DNA of 64,000 bases from Hyphomicrobiales bacterium (GTDB lineage Bacteria; Pseudomonadota; Alphaproteobacteria; Rhizobiales; Beijerinckiaceae), in assembly GCA_930633525.1 (NCBI GenBank), contig CAKNFP010000001.1, positions 62,001 to 126,000 on the forward strand. The letters run 5' to 3'. Positions 9,191-17,730 of the stretch are shown here, one piece after another. The notes beneath the pieces were generated by a model. It did not search any database. It was given only the letters and a program-made list of their open reading frames with translations, and was not told the origin of the DNA. Position 1 is the stretch's first letter. The number at the start of each line of letters is the position of its first letter. The translations under genes and the position numbers were made by a program.

Positions 9191-9778
9191 TCATCGCTCG
9201 GCCCGCGCCGATTCGGTGACCCGGATCTCCGCGAGTGCGTATTCGGAATTGGTCAGCAGCGTCGAAGCGAACATATTCACGGTATCGAGCTGTTTGCGGT
9301 CGATGTCACGAAAGAGGATGTCGTTGATCTGGCGGACCATCGGCAGCACGTGCATCACGGCCTTCTCCCCTTCCGGCGATAGGGAGATCAGAACGCTGCG
9401 GCGGTCCTGTTGATTCGGCAGTTTGACGAGAAGACCCTTTCGAATCATGCGTCCGACCTCGGTCGTGACATGGGTCGCGGCAAGCCCGATATAGGTGGAC
9501 AGAGCGGCAATCGAGATGCCGTTCTCGCCCTGGCGATACGCAACGCCGAAGAGCACGGCGAACTGGCTGCCCGTGAGCCCGAGTTCCCGTCCGAACGCTT
9601 CCCGGCAGACGACGAGCCGTCCCAGCGCCTGAACGAGGCGGTAGATGACATCGCGGAACCAGTCATCCGAGCCGTTGAGAACATAATCTCGCCGCGATGT
9701 AGTCGGCGGGGAAATGAAACCAGCCTTCTTGCTCCGCGATGCAGACTTGCTCTGTTTTTTTGCAGTCTTTGCCATCAT
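9191..9778 (-). CDS. MarR family transcriptional regulator
   Basis: A 195-residue DNA-binding protein. A Lys/Ser-rich N-terminal tail (about 25 residues) precedes a winged-helix domain containing GLTGSQFAVLFGVAY, then ISIAALSTYIGLAATHVTTEVGRMIRKG and the wing with NQQDRRSVLISLSPEG, the last being the classic MarR DRR motif. ATG 9778 is chosen, with a second ATG directly after it. It lies downstream of the UbiD and amidase genes in the same direction, so it likely controls them or the wider region in response to an aromatic ligand (inference). Confidence 0.88.
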   Translation of the reverse strand: MMAKTAKKQSKSASRSKKAGFISPPTTSRRDYVLNGSDDWFRDVIYRLVQALGRLVVCREAFGRELGLTGSQFAVLFGVAYRQGENGISIAALSTYIGLAATHVTTEVGRMIRKGLLVKLPNQQDRRSVLISLSPEGEKAVMHVLPMVRQINDILFRDIDRKQLDTVNMFASTLLTNSEYALAEIRVTESARAER

Positions 9779-9884
9779 AAAACACACATAAAGTGGAATC
9801 TGCCAATCATGGCCCATTCGCTACGACGACGAAAGCGTTTCGCGAAATATTCTGTGTGAAGGGAACGTAAAGCGAAGAGGCGCC

Positions 9885-11309
9885 TCATTGCCGAGTCTGA
9901 CTCAAGATCGGCTCGATCGGCGTCGTTATCGAATTCCGCGCTTCGAGAACGGCAGCGGCCTGAAGGCAGAGGTCCTCCCGGAATCGTCCGGACACCAGTT
10001 GCACCCCGACCGGCAGGCCGTCTGAGACCCCGGTCGGAGCCGATAGGCCAGGCAAGCCGAGCGTCGATACCGCGAGCATGGGCTGGTGCGCATCGAGCAT
10101 CGCGGCAACGGCCTCGTTGCCCTTCTGATCTTCGTCGATGGGGACGGGGAGCTTGTAGGAAACCGGGAGCAGCAGCACATCGAACCGCTCGAAGAAGAGC
10201 TGCCAGGCGCGCAAGATGTTCGTGCGCCTGCCGAGCGCCTCGACATATTCCTCCAGCGTGAACTTCTTCGCCCGCGCCATCGTGCCTGATCGCGCGCGTC
10301 GGAGGGCTTCGTCGCCCAACTGCGCGATGGCCTTCGAGGTGCCCTCTCCCTCTTCGGTCTTCACCATCGAGAAGAAGAGTTCCGCAGATTCGGAGAAGTA
10401 CGGCGGCGTGGCCTCCTCGACTCGGTGGCCCGCGTCCTCGAGCCATCGCGCCGCGTTAAGGAGCGCATCCGAAACCGCGGGGTCGATGGTCGCTCCAGGT
10501 GTTCCCGCGAACAGGGCAATGCGGAGGGTGCGTTTTTCAGCCGGCTGGCCGAGGGGCGCCGGCGCCCACCAAGGATCGCGTGGGTCGCGCTCCGCGAGGG
10601 TCTGAAGCCCAAGGCGCAAATCGGCGACGGTACGCGCCAACGGGCCCTGCACGCTCATGAGCTGGCTCGCCAGGGTCGCCTCGACGGAGGCGTTCTCACT
10701 ATAGGCAGGCGCGCGCCCGAAGGATGGTCTGAGGCCAAAGACGCCGCACGCGTAACTTGGATAACGGATCGAACCGGCGCGATCGGTGCCGTGGGCGAGG
10801 GCGCCAATGCCTGCGGCAAGGGCAGCCGCCGCGCCGCCGCTCGAGCCACCTGGCGTGTGCGTCGGCGACCAGGGGTTCAGAGTTCGCCCATGCAGGTCAT
10901 TGTCGGTAAAAAAGCGGGCGCAGAATGCCGGGACGTTGGTGCGGCCGATGATGATCGCGCCCGCCTTGCGCCAGTTCGCAACGGAAGGGCTGTCCGCTGC
11001 GGCGATTGTGTTCCTGAACGCGACCACCCCCGTGGTCGTCGGGCGGCCAGCATAATCCACATTGATCTTGACCGTCACAGGCACGCCATGCAGGGGACCG
11101 ACCGTGCGGCCGCGGTGCATCGCTGCGTCAGCCTGATCGGCGGCTATGAGCGCCTCTTCGGCGAGCACGTCCACCACCGCATTGATGTGTGGATTCACCG
11201 CTTCCAGCCGCTCCAGCGCGCTCGCAACCGCCTCGCGGCTGGATATCTGCCGGGATCCTATTGCTTGCGCCAGCTCGGTCGCGCTCCAGCGCCAGAGTTC
11301 GCCCGACAT
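9885..11309 (-). CDS. Amidase signature family hydrolase (second)
   Basis: A 474-residue amidase with the complete triad: Lys81 (VPVTVKINVD), Ser156/157 (PGGSSGG) and Ser180 in GTDRAGSIRYPS. The start is ATG 11309, which has a strong GGGAGGAG ribosome site; longer in-frame versions lack support. It lies 61 bases downstream of the UbiD-family gene, implying one transcript. It differs from the amidase at 6264 in the motif around Ser180, so the two probably have different substrates. Confidence 0.87.
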   Translation of the reverse strand: MSGELWRWSATELAQAIGSRQISSREAVASALERLEAVNPHINAVVDVLAEEALIAADQADAAMHRGRTVGPLHGVPVTVKINVDYAGRPTTTGVVAFRNTIAAADSPSVANWRKAGAIIIGRTNVPAFCARFFTDNDLHGRTLNPWSPTHTPGGSSGGAAAALAAGIGALAHGTDRAGSIRYPSYACGVFGLRPSFGRAPAYSENASVEATLASQLMSVQGPLARTVADLRLGLQTLAERDPRDPWWAPAPLGQPAEKRTLRIALFAGTPGATIDPAVSDALLNAARWLEDAGHRVEEATPPYFSESAELFFSMVKTEEGEGTSKAIAQLGDEALRRARSGTMARAKKFTLEEYVEALGRRTNILRAWQLFFERFDVLLLPVSYKLPVPIDEDQKGNEAVAAMLDAHQPMLAVSTLGLPGLSAPTGVSDGLPVGVQLVSGRFREDLCLQAAAVLEARNSITTPIEPILSQTRQ

Positions 11310-11370
11310 GCCATCTCCTCCCATCGCGCCGCTGCGCCGGCGGCTGCGCACCCACCGTGTGATCATTGGC

Positions 11371-12789
11371 TCAAAGGCGCAGCGCGCCCTTCCACTTCGC
11401 TTCGATTTCTGCGGCTTCCTCCGGCGAGAGCGCGGAAGCGAGGGGGAATTCATCCTTCCATGCGAAAGGTTTGCACGCGTCGATAATCATCTTCGAATGC
11501 GAAGTCGCACCTATCGCCCTGTCGTCGGGCGTGATGCGCGGATCGAGCGAGGAGCTCCAGGCATTGCGGATAATGTCGACGGCTTCGGACGGCTCGCAGC
11601 GCGTGGTGACGGCCCACATCACATCCGCCAGGTTCGACGGATCCACATCCTCATCGACCACAACGACCAGCCGGCCCATGTAGCTGTTGGCAGCGGCGAT
11701 CAAGCCGGCGCGTTTCGCATGACCCGCATAGCGCTGCTTGAGCGCTACCACCGTCATCAGCTGCGACACGTGCTGCCAAGCGCCGACGACGTCCGTGACC
11801 CCGGCGGATTCGAGATTGCCCCAGATCCCCGCGGCCCGGAACGGCAGGCCGAAATGGAAGCGCGGCGGCTTTAGCGGAGGAGAGCCGAACAAGATCGGAT
11901 CGTTGCGATAATGGACCGCTTCCACTTCCATCACTGGCGCGGGGCGCGTATCGGCGGCGTAGTATCCTGTGAACTCGCCAAACGGGCCCTCAGGCAGCAT
12001 GAGCTGCTCTGGGGGCAGCAACTGGCCTTCGAGGATGATTTCGGCGTAAGCCGGAATTGGCAGGCCGGTGCGAGGGCCATGCATGATCTCGATGGGCGAT
12101 CCCTTGATGGCGCCTGCGAAGTCGTATTCCGAGTGGCCGGCGGGAAGGTACTCGAAGCCCGCGATGAACAGCGCGGGATCCTGGCCATTGACGATCGCGA
12201 CCGGACAGGGCTTGCCCTGATCCCAGTATTTCTTTGCAATCATCGCACCGTGCCGACCCAGATGGTCGAACTGCACCGTGACGCGGTTTTCGCTGTGCAC
12301 CTGGACGCGATAGATCGAGGCGTTGATCCAGTCGGTCTCCGGGTCGCCGGTGATGACAAGGCTGCCGGAGCCGATATAGGGGCCGCCGTCCTTCTTGTGC
12401 CAATGGGGCACCGGAAACTGATAGAGGTTCACGTCCGGCCCGGAGACGGTGTTATCGAGGAACGGCGCATCGCGTCGCACAACTGGCGCCAGCGGCTGCA
12501 GCTTCATCCGTTTCTCTTTCCAGACCTTCAGGGCGTCGATGGGACGAAGGTTCGGATCGATCCCGAGGGCAAGCGCGGCGCGCTGGGGACTCGTCGTCGC
12601 ATTGGTGAAGACGCGATAACCGGCAGGGAACCCGAGGATATCGTCGAACAGCAGGGCGGGGCGATCAGTCGATCCCGCAGCCACCTCCGTGATCCCGCCG
12701 ATCTCGTACAGCGGATCCGCGCCCTTGATGTGCCTCAGCGCGCCGATGGCTTCGACCTGCTCGATGAATTCCCTCAGGTCCTTGTACAT
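11371..12789 (-). CDS. UbiD family decarboxylase (prenylated-FMN dependent)
   Basis: A 472-residue enzyme of the UbiD/Fdc family, which reversibly decarboxylates aromatic, heteroaromatic or alpha,beta-unsaturated acids using prenyl-FMN. Residues matching the cofactor and catalytic set of fungal Fdc1 are visible: Asn156 (WINASIYR), Arg161, Glu267 and Glu272 in LPEGPFGEFTG. The spacing agrees with the known enzyme. ATG 12789 has AGAGGA upstream; the frame continues to 13002 without support. No UbiX-type prenyltransferase gene is in the window, so the cofactor must come from elsewhere. The product may be the substrate of the monooxygenase at 16219 (inference). Confidence 0.88.
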   Translation of the reverse strand: MYKDLREFIEQVEAIGALRHIKGADPLYEIGGITEVAAGSTDRPALLFDDILGFPAGYRVFTNATTSPQRAALALGIDPNLRPIDALKVWKEKRMKLQPLAPVVRRDAPFLDNTVSGPDVNLYQFPVPHWHKKDGGPYIGSGSLVITGDPETDWINASIYRVQVHSENRVTVQFDHLGRHGAMIAKKYWDQGKPCPVAIVNGQDPALFIAGFEYLPAGHSEYDFAGAIKGSPIEIMHGPRTGLPIPAYAEIILEGQLLPPEQLMLPEGPFGEFTGYYAADTRPAPVMEVEAVHYRNDPILFGSPPLKPPRFHFGLPFRAAGIWGNLESAGVTDVVGAWQHVSQLMTVVALKQRYAGHAKRAGLIAAANSYMGRLVVVVDEDVDPSNLADVMWAVTTRCEPSEAVDIIRNAWSSSLDPRITPDDRAIGATSHSKMIIDACKPFAWKDEFPLASALSPEEAAEIEAKWKGALRL

Positions 12790-13455
12790 TCTTTGTCCTC
12801 TGCGGGTTTGGTGCGATCGGGGGGCGGTTCTTGTAGGCCTCGCCAATCCGTGCGCATTCATCTGAGCCGGGGGCAGCCGGGCCCAAGCCTCCATGCGCGG
12901 ACTATCCGACCGCGGCGGTACACTTGTCAAATATATTCGATACGTAGGTAGTTTTGCGCGGGTTATCCCCGCCTTCCCGTAACGCACCCCTGTGCGGCGC
13001 ACGGAATCCGGAGCGGCAGCCTCGCGAATCGGGCTTGACGCCTACAGCATATAGCTTCAACTTGTACAGGAATAGGGCCGCCCGGGTTACCGTTCGCAGT
13101 GACCGTTGTGGTGATGTCCCGCGCGGGTTTGCGAGGCGTTCATTGTGGGGATAACTGCGAAGGATCGGTGGGCACCCGATCTCGCATTCTGTTGGCAGGA
13201 CGACTGCCTCGCGCTTAAGGGGGACGATGGGAGTGGCGACGCTATCCTCGCGTAGACAGTACTCGCGGCGTTTCTCGTCCTGCGGCCATCGTCAACATCA
13301 AGACTGACTTGCAACAAGACTAACTTGCAACGAATACGCAATGGACGCAGCGGGATCTTCCAGGAGGGCTCCGTCCGCGACTTAGCCTTCCAGACCGACA
13401 TGCTCCGGCGGCGAAACCGATGGGGCGCCGCTTGTCCTGCCATCAAGGTGTTCTC
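12790..13455. other. Divergent intergenic region between the UbiD and binding-protein genes
   Basis: This is 666 bases with no convincing gene. On the minus strand a TTGACA lies near 12930-12935, about 140 bases from the UbiD start. The sequence ATACGTAGGTAG (12940-12951) resembles one upstream of 18296. A 16-base tandem repeat occurs at 13300-13331. Open frames here do not resemble known proteins. Confidence 0.5.
13300..13331 (+). repeat. 16-base tandem repeat, possible activator site
   Basis: Two adjacent 16-base units, 13300-13315 and 13316-13331, of the form AAGACTRACTTGCAAC differ at a single position. They lie about 125 bases before the gene at 13456. Tandem sites of this kind often bind dimeric activators, but no regulator can be assigned. 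Confidence 0.5.
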
Positions 13456-14388
13456 ATGAAGCTTGCCGTTCCTGACCTCATTTCCAATTCCTACTTTCCG
13501 GCGGCCGCGGCCGTCGAACTCGGCTTCTTCAAGGAGGAGGGGCTGGATGTGGAACTCGAGCTCATCTTCCCCGTGGACAAGTGTTATGCGGCGCTGCGCG
13601 ACGGCAGCATCGACTTCGTGGGCGGGTCCGCGCATTCGGCGCTGGCGGCGTTCCCGAACTGGGAGGGCGTGAAGCTGCTTTGCGCTCAAGCGCAGGGTAT
13701 GTACTGGTTCCTCGTCATGCGCGCGGACCTCCAGGTCGCCCGCGGCGATCTCGCGGCGATCAAAGGCAAGCGAATTGGGGCCGCTCCCTGGGTGGAGATG
13801 GGGCTTCGCCGTCTGTTGATCGAAGCCGGCTTTGATCTTGGGCGGGACGACATCACGATCGCGCCGGTGCCGGGCGCTGTCGGACAGAGCGTGAACTTCG
13901 GCCTGAACGCCGCGAAAGCTCTGGAAGAAGGGCTTATCGACGGATTCTGGGCCAATGGCATGGGCACCGAGGTTGCGGTGCGGCGCGGCGTCGGGACGGT
14001 CGTGCTCGATGTGCGCCGTGGTGAGGGGCCGAAGCCCTGTTTCAACTATACGATGGCTTCCATCGCAGCTTCCGACCAGCTTATCGAGCGCTCGCCGGAG
14101 ACAGCGGCCGCTGCCGTCCGCGCCATCGTTAAGACACATGCCGCGCTGACGCGGGATCCCGAGCTTGCTACGACTGTCGGCCTGAAGATCTTCCCAGCCT
14201 CCGAGGCCGCGCTCATCTCCGGGCTGATCCGACGCGATCTGCCGTATTACGACGCGACGATCAGCGAGGACTTCGTGAAGGGCATGAACGCGTTCTCGCG
14301 CGACATGGGCATCCTCTCTGCCGACGTCAGCTATTCCGACGTGGTCGCAACCCAATTCGCCCATTTGTGGCAGGGGGGAAGCCGATAA
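13456..14388 (+). CDS. NMT1/THI5-like substrate-binding-fold protein without signal peptide
   Basis: A 310-residue protein with the periplasmic-binding fold of SsuA/NMT1 proteins: a strand, then YFPAAAAVELGFFKEEGLDVELELIF, then LRDGSIDFVGGSAHSAL. Unlike true binding proteins it starts straight at the fold (MKLAVPDLIS) and has no signal peptide; no upstream start supplies one. AAGGTG precedes ATG 13456. No permease or ATPase adjoins it. It may be a cytosolic ligand-binding protein or enzyme related to THI5 or 4,5-dihydroxyphthalate-decarboxylase-like proteins. Its setting between UbiD and monooxygenase genes points to a role in that pathway. Confidence 0.7.
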   Translation: MKLAVPDLISNSYFPAAAAVELGFFKEEGLDVELELIFPVDKCYAALRDGSIDFVGGSAHSALAAFPNWEGVKLLCAQAQGMYWFLVMRADLQVARGDLAAIKGKRIGAAPWVEMGLRRLLIEAGFDLGRDDITIAPVPGAVGQSVNFGLNAAKALEEGLIDGFWANGMGTEVAVRRGVGTVVLDVRRGEGPKPCFNYTMASIAASDQLIERSPETAAAAVRAIVKTHAALTRDPELATTVGLKIFPASEAALISGLIRRDLPYYDATISEDFVKGMNAFSRDMGILSADVSYSDVVATQFAHLWQGGSR

Positions 14389-14431
14389 TCCCGCCTGCCC
14401 CGGATCCGGGCGAGAGGCTGACATGGCGATC

Positions 14432-14451
14432 AACGCGCAGAAGGGCGCGTT
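14432..14451 (+). terminator. Hairpin downstream of the 13456 gene
   Basis: AACGCGC and GCGCGTT form a perfect 7-bp stem with a 6-base loop. An outer CATGGCG/CGCCATG pair (14422-14428 and 14461-14467) could extend it. It lies 44 bases after the stop codon. No T run follows, so termination is only a suggestion. Confidence 0.35.
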
Positions 14452-14609
14452 CTATACGCGCGCCATGAAAACTTGTTGCGAAAAGCGTCCCGGCTATACA
14501 TCCGGGAACGCCAGCTCGCCGCGTTCTGACCCTATGCCTATACTGATGTACGTTTGTGGCCAATTGTTTTTCAGGGGCGCGGAGACAGCGAGGCGGACGC
14601 CCCGGCTTG

Positions 14610-14649
14610 AGCAAGTCGACCTGTTGCGGACGTGCTGCGCTCAAAAAAA
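14610..14649 (+). repeat. Dispersed palindromic intergenic repeat, copy A
   Basis: The 40-base element begins AGCAAGTC and ends in a run of seven A. It aligns without gaps to 50031-50070 with 33 of 40 identical bases. AGCAAGTC and GACGTGCT form an imperfect stem (7 of 8). Both copies lie between convergent genes. Confidence 0.6.
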
Positions 14650-14861
14650 CAGACGAGCATATTCACCGACCTGGATGGCATCCACCGGGTCAATCCAAGT
14701 CGGATTTCTCTAATTCCTGAGGCGCTGCCAAGCTTCTCGAAAGCTATGGCCGCAGTTGAGCCCAGCCGCAACCGAGCCCTTCATCCACGGCATGCCGGCA
14801 AGTGACGGCGCGCGCCAGACCTGCGCACGCCGCCAAGCGACGGAAATGGATCGCGCCTCGC

Positions 14862-15554
14862 TCAGCCGAGCACTGGCAACTCGGCAATCTCGTAAGCGTG
14901 GCGGATGCGGCGGCCGAGGACGGAATCCTCGATTTCGAATTCAAACTTCGGCGCGGGCCGGATGCCGCCGAGAGCTGCCAGCGTGCCACAGAACATAGCC
15001 GCTCCGTCCGGCAGACTGTCCCGCCCCTCGAAACCCTTCACGATCTCTTCCGGCGGCAGCATAGCCGTGATCGGCCCCTCCTGATACAGGGTCTTTTCGC
15101 CACCCCACCAGGCCCATGAGCGCAGGATCAAACTGTCCCAGTGGCCCCGGACCTCCTCGTAAGCCCAAAGCTCGCCGGCAATCGGTTTGTCGCACATCTG
15201 CTTTGAGGCAGTGATGTTGTAAGTTTCCACTTTACGGTCGGTGTGGTCGGAGCCGAGGCCGATATACCTTTCCCCCCCGGATTGGATGAGCACGAATTCC
15301 ACCTCACCGCTCGAATCCGAGCCGCTTACCTCGATGCTATTGTCGGTAGTGAGGCGCCTGCTCGCAACGCGATAGTAGATCGGCGTCGATGCGGGCCTCG
15401 GTACACCCAGTTCTTCAAGTTCCGCGATGTGCTTCTCGCGAGCGACCGGATCGCGTCCCGTCCAACCGGCAATGATCGCATGATCAATGCAAATAGTCTT
15501 ACGGGTGGTCTCACCCCCCACATGAAGCGTGAAGGCAATTTCATTTCTGCTCAT
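14862..15554 (-). CDS. DUF2848 family protein
   Basis: A 230-residue cytosolic protein recognised as DUF2848 by AREKHIAELEELGVPRP in the first third, then IGLGSDHTDRKVE and a C-terminal FEFEIEDSVLGR. The reaction is not established to my knowledge. Members are usually found beside catabolic genes and have some resemblance to fumarylacetoacetate-hydrolase-like proteins. It lies 19 bases downstream of the flavin reductase gene and so is the last gene of the monooxygenase operon, which suggests a role in processing the oxygenated product. Confidence 0.75.
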   Translation of the reverse strand: MSRNEIAFTLHVGGETTRKTICIDHAIIAGWTGRDPVAREKHIAELEELGVPRPASTPIYYRVASRRLTTDNSIEVSGSDSSGEVEFVLIQSGGERYIGLGSDHTDRKVETYNITASKQMCDKPIAGELWAYEEVRGHWDSLILRSWAWWGGEKTLYQEGPITAMLPPEEIVKGFEGRDSLPDGAAMFCGTLAALGGIRPAPKFEFEIEDSVLGRRIRHAYEIAELPVLG

Positions 15555-15573
15555 GATGTCACCTGATGTCGGC

Positions 15574-16134
15574 CTACCAGCCGTGGAGCCAGAAGTCTTC
15601 GCGCGAAGGCGTCTCTATCGCGAGGTCAGGGTCAAGTCGCCGGTAGCGGCTCTTGAAGAAGACGAGCGGTCGCGGCTCCGGTTCGCTCCGGCACCGCAAT
15701 GATAGCACGCGGCCGACGAATATGACGTGGTCGCCGCCATCGTATTGTGCGTAGGAGGCGCATTCGAGCCAAGCGAGCGCCCGCGGCAGAAGTGGTGCGG
15801 CGGTTGCTTCGCCGGGCAGCGGCTCGATGCCGGCCCACTTGTCGGTGTTTGAGCGGGAGAAGCGGGTCGACAACACGCTCTGCTCTTCGCCGAGAATGTT
15901 GACCGCGAACTCTCTGGCGCTCTCCCACGCGCTGAACGCGCGGGCAGCCCGCGCGATGCTAAAAAGGACGAGGGGCGGGTCAAGAGAGACGGAATTGAAT
16001 GAACTTACGGTCGCGCCGATGCGTTCGCCGTCTTCCATCGTGGCGGTGATGATCGCCACGCCCGTTGCAAACAGGCCGAGGACCTCGCGCAGTTCCGTGC
16101 TGGAAATGGGAACGGAAGAAACATCCGCGGCCAT
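15574..16134 (-). CDS. Flavin reductase, HpaC-like component of a two-component monooxygenase
   Basis: A 186-residue flavin reductase domain protein that reduces FMN or FAD with NAD(P)H for a partner oxygenase. Typical segments are FATGVAIITA, GATVSSFNSVSLDPPLVLFSI, FAVNILGEEQ and GDHVIFVGRVLSL. ATG 16134 has AGGAG six bases upstream; a TTG at 16152 also has a good GGAGG and would add six residues. It follows the HpaB-like gene by about 85 bases, the normal arrangement for these pairs. Confidence 0.87.
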   Translation of the reverse strand: MAADVSSVPISSTELREVLGLFATGVAIITATMEDGERIGATVSSFNSVSLDPPLVLFSIARAARAFSAWESAREFAVNILGEEQSVLSTRFSRSNTDKWAGIEPLPGEATAAPLLPRALAWLECASYAQYDGGDHVIFVGRVLSLRCRSEPEPRPLVFFKSRYRRLDPDLAIETPSREDFWLHGW

Positions 16135-16218
16135 GGCGATCTCCTGGGACAATGCAGTTCCTCCCTGGAAAAAGGCATTCGACGGCGCCTGGGAGGGGCG
16201 GCATGGAATAAAATGTCG

Positions 16219-17730
16219 CTACTGCTCGATCTTCGGCAGGTTGAGCGCCTTGTCCACGAGAGCGCCCGCCCGGGCGAAATCGTAGGAACGCGCCATGTTC
16301 ATCTTCACCAGGAACGACGCTCCCCCGTAGAACTTTTCGTATTGCTGGTGGCGGTTGCCGAATTCGGTGCCGATGAAGTCCCAGGCAAGCCGCATAAGAG
16401 CGATGCGCGAACGCGCGTCAGCATTGCTCGACCGGTAAAAGCGCTCGATGTCTTTCGCCGTCTCGGGGTTTTCAAGGTCCTTGACCGAAGACGGGAGCGT
16501 TATCATGCCGGCGCCGGTCAGCTCCCGGACGATGTCGATCATCTTCGGGTTGATCTCGGACTGGAGCGCCATGACCGAGTAGAGCGCGGTTTTCGAGGGC
16601 CACAGGACGCCCTCTTCGTCGTAGGTCGCCAGTGTTTCCTGTGAGCAAAGCATGCTCTCGACTATGGAGGCGTAAGCCGCGAGCTCGCCCATCATCACCT
16701 GCACGGGTGGCACCGCGTCGTTACCCGTGGCCTCGTTCATGCGCTTGGCGAGGCCGAGCAGAAACCGGAGCTTCGTCGCGTAGCGGGCCTGTGCCTGCAG
16801 GTTGCCATAGAGGTGCGCCGGTGTCTTCCACCATTGATTCATGCACACATCAAGGTTTCTGTAGGCGAAGACATGTTCCCACGGGACGAATACATTGTCG
16901 AAGACGACCATGCAGTCGGTCTCGTCAAAGCGAGTCGTGAGCGGATATTCCTCGGGATCCGACGCAGTGAGCGCGAAGGCCCGGCGGGAATAGAGCTTCA
17001 GGCCCTCCGCATCCGCTGGCACCACGAGGCTGATGGCATAGTTCTCATCACCCGGGCGGAGCGGGTGGATGCAGCTCAGCTGAATGTAGTCGGCGAACAC
17101 GCCGCCCGTTGCGAGTTGCTGTGCACCGGAAATATAGATGCCCGCGTCCGTCTCCTTCACCACGCCCGCATAAAGGGTCGGATCCTCTTGCAGGTGCGCC
17201 GGCTTGCTGCGGTCGATCTGCGGTGGGACAATCGCGTAGGACACATAACTATGCGTGTCGCGCAGGTGCTCGTAGAAGGCGACTACATTGTCGGCGAAAT
17301 GTTGCCCGCCTTCCGCGAAGACTGAAGGCTTGGCGGCGTAGCCGCAGAAGAAGCCGGCGACATGGTCTGGCGAGCGCCCCATGAGGCCGAAAGTGAGTTC
17401 CGCCCACCTCTCCGCTGCGATGCGCTTGGCCCGCAGATCCGCATGGGTCTTCGGGATCTGGTAAGCCCGCAGCACCGGCCGCCCGTCGACCGGGGACGGG
17501 AACGTCATTGTCTCCAGATTCTCGGGAGCTGCAGCGTAGTCGTAGAGGCTCGCCACGGAGCGCGCCGCCTGCCTGAACGCGGGATGGCTCGTTGGATCCG
17601 AAATCTTCTCGCCATCGACGATCACCACTCGGCGACGCTGGCGGAGATCGGACAGGAATTGAGAGCCAGTCCGGAGAGGAGAGGTCTGACTGACCGAAGC
17701 CGCAGGTTTTGTAGCCAAGATTGATGTCAT
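16219..17730 (-). CDS. 4-hydroxyphenylacetate 3-hydroxylase family oxygenase (HpaB-like)
   Basis: A 503-residue reduced-flavin-dependent monooxygenase. It has the HpaB N-terminal domain (RTGSQFLSDLRQRR at the start), an acyl-CoA-dehydrogenase-like middle with FDNVFVPWEHVFAYR, and a helical C-terminal domain with GAGMITLPSS. ATG 17730 has AAAGGA upstream; the in-frame extension to 17877 looks non-coding. Relatives hydroxylate phenols, halophenols and related rings, so the substrate need not be 4-hydroxyphenylacetate, and no homoprotocatechuate ring-cleavage genes are present. With the reductase it forms the oxygenation step of this region. Confidence 0.88.
   Translation of the reverse strand: MTSILATKPAASVSQTSPLRTGSQFLSDLRQRRRVVIVDGEKISDPTSHPAFRQAARSVASLYDYAAAPENLETMTFPSPVDGRPVLRAYQIPKTHADLRAKRIAAERWAELTFGLMGRSPDHVAGFFCGYAAKPSVFAEGGQHFADNVVAFYEHLRDTHSYVSYAIVPPQIDRSKPAHLQEDPTLYAGVVKETDAGIYISGAQQLATGGVFADYIQLSCIHPLRPGDENYAISLVVPADAEGLKLYSRRAFALTASDPEEYPLTTRFDETDCMVVFDNVFVPWEHVFAYRNLDVCMNQWWKTPAHLYGNLQAQARYATKLRFLLGLAKRMNEATGNDAVPPVQVMMGELAAYASIVESMLCSQETLATYDEEGVLWPSKTALYSVMALQSEINPKMIDIVRELTGAGMITLPSSVKDLENPETAKDIERFYRSSNADARSRIALMRLAWDFIGTEFGNRHQQYEKFYGGASFLVKMNMARSYDFARAGALVDKALNLPKIEQ

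Larger units (their letters stand above)
14389..14861. other. Convergent intergenic region with hairpins and a dispersed repeat
   Basis: There is no supported gene. It holds a GC-rich hairpin (14432-14451) and one copy of a 40-base palindromic repeat (14610-14649) that recurs at 50031. Confidence 0.55.

Noticed and set aside
13087-14433. 448-codon open frame on the minus strand
   Set aside because: It is antisense to the binding-protein-like gene at 13456 and shows no recognisable motif.
16219-17730. Specific assignment as 4-hydroxyphenylacetate 3-monooxygenase
   Set aside because: Family membership is clear, but no homoprotocatechuate pathway gene is present, and relatives use many phenols and heterocycles.
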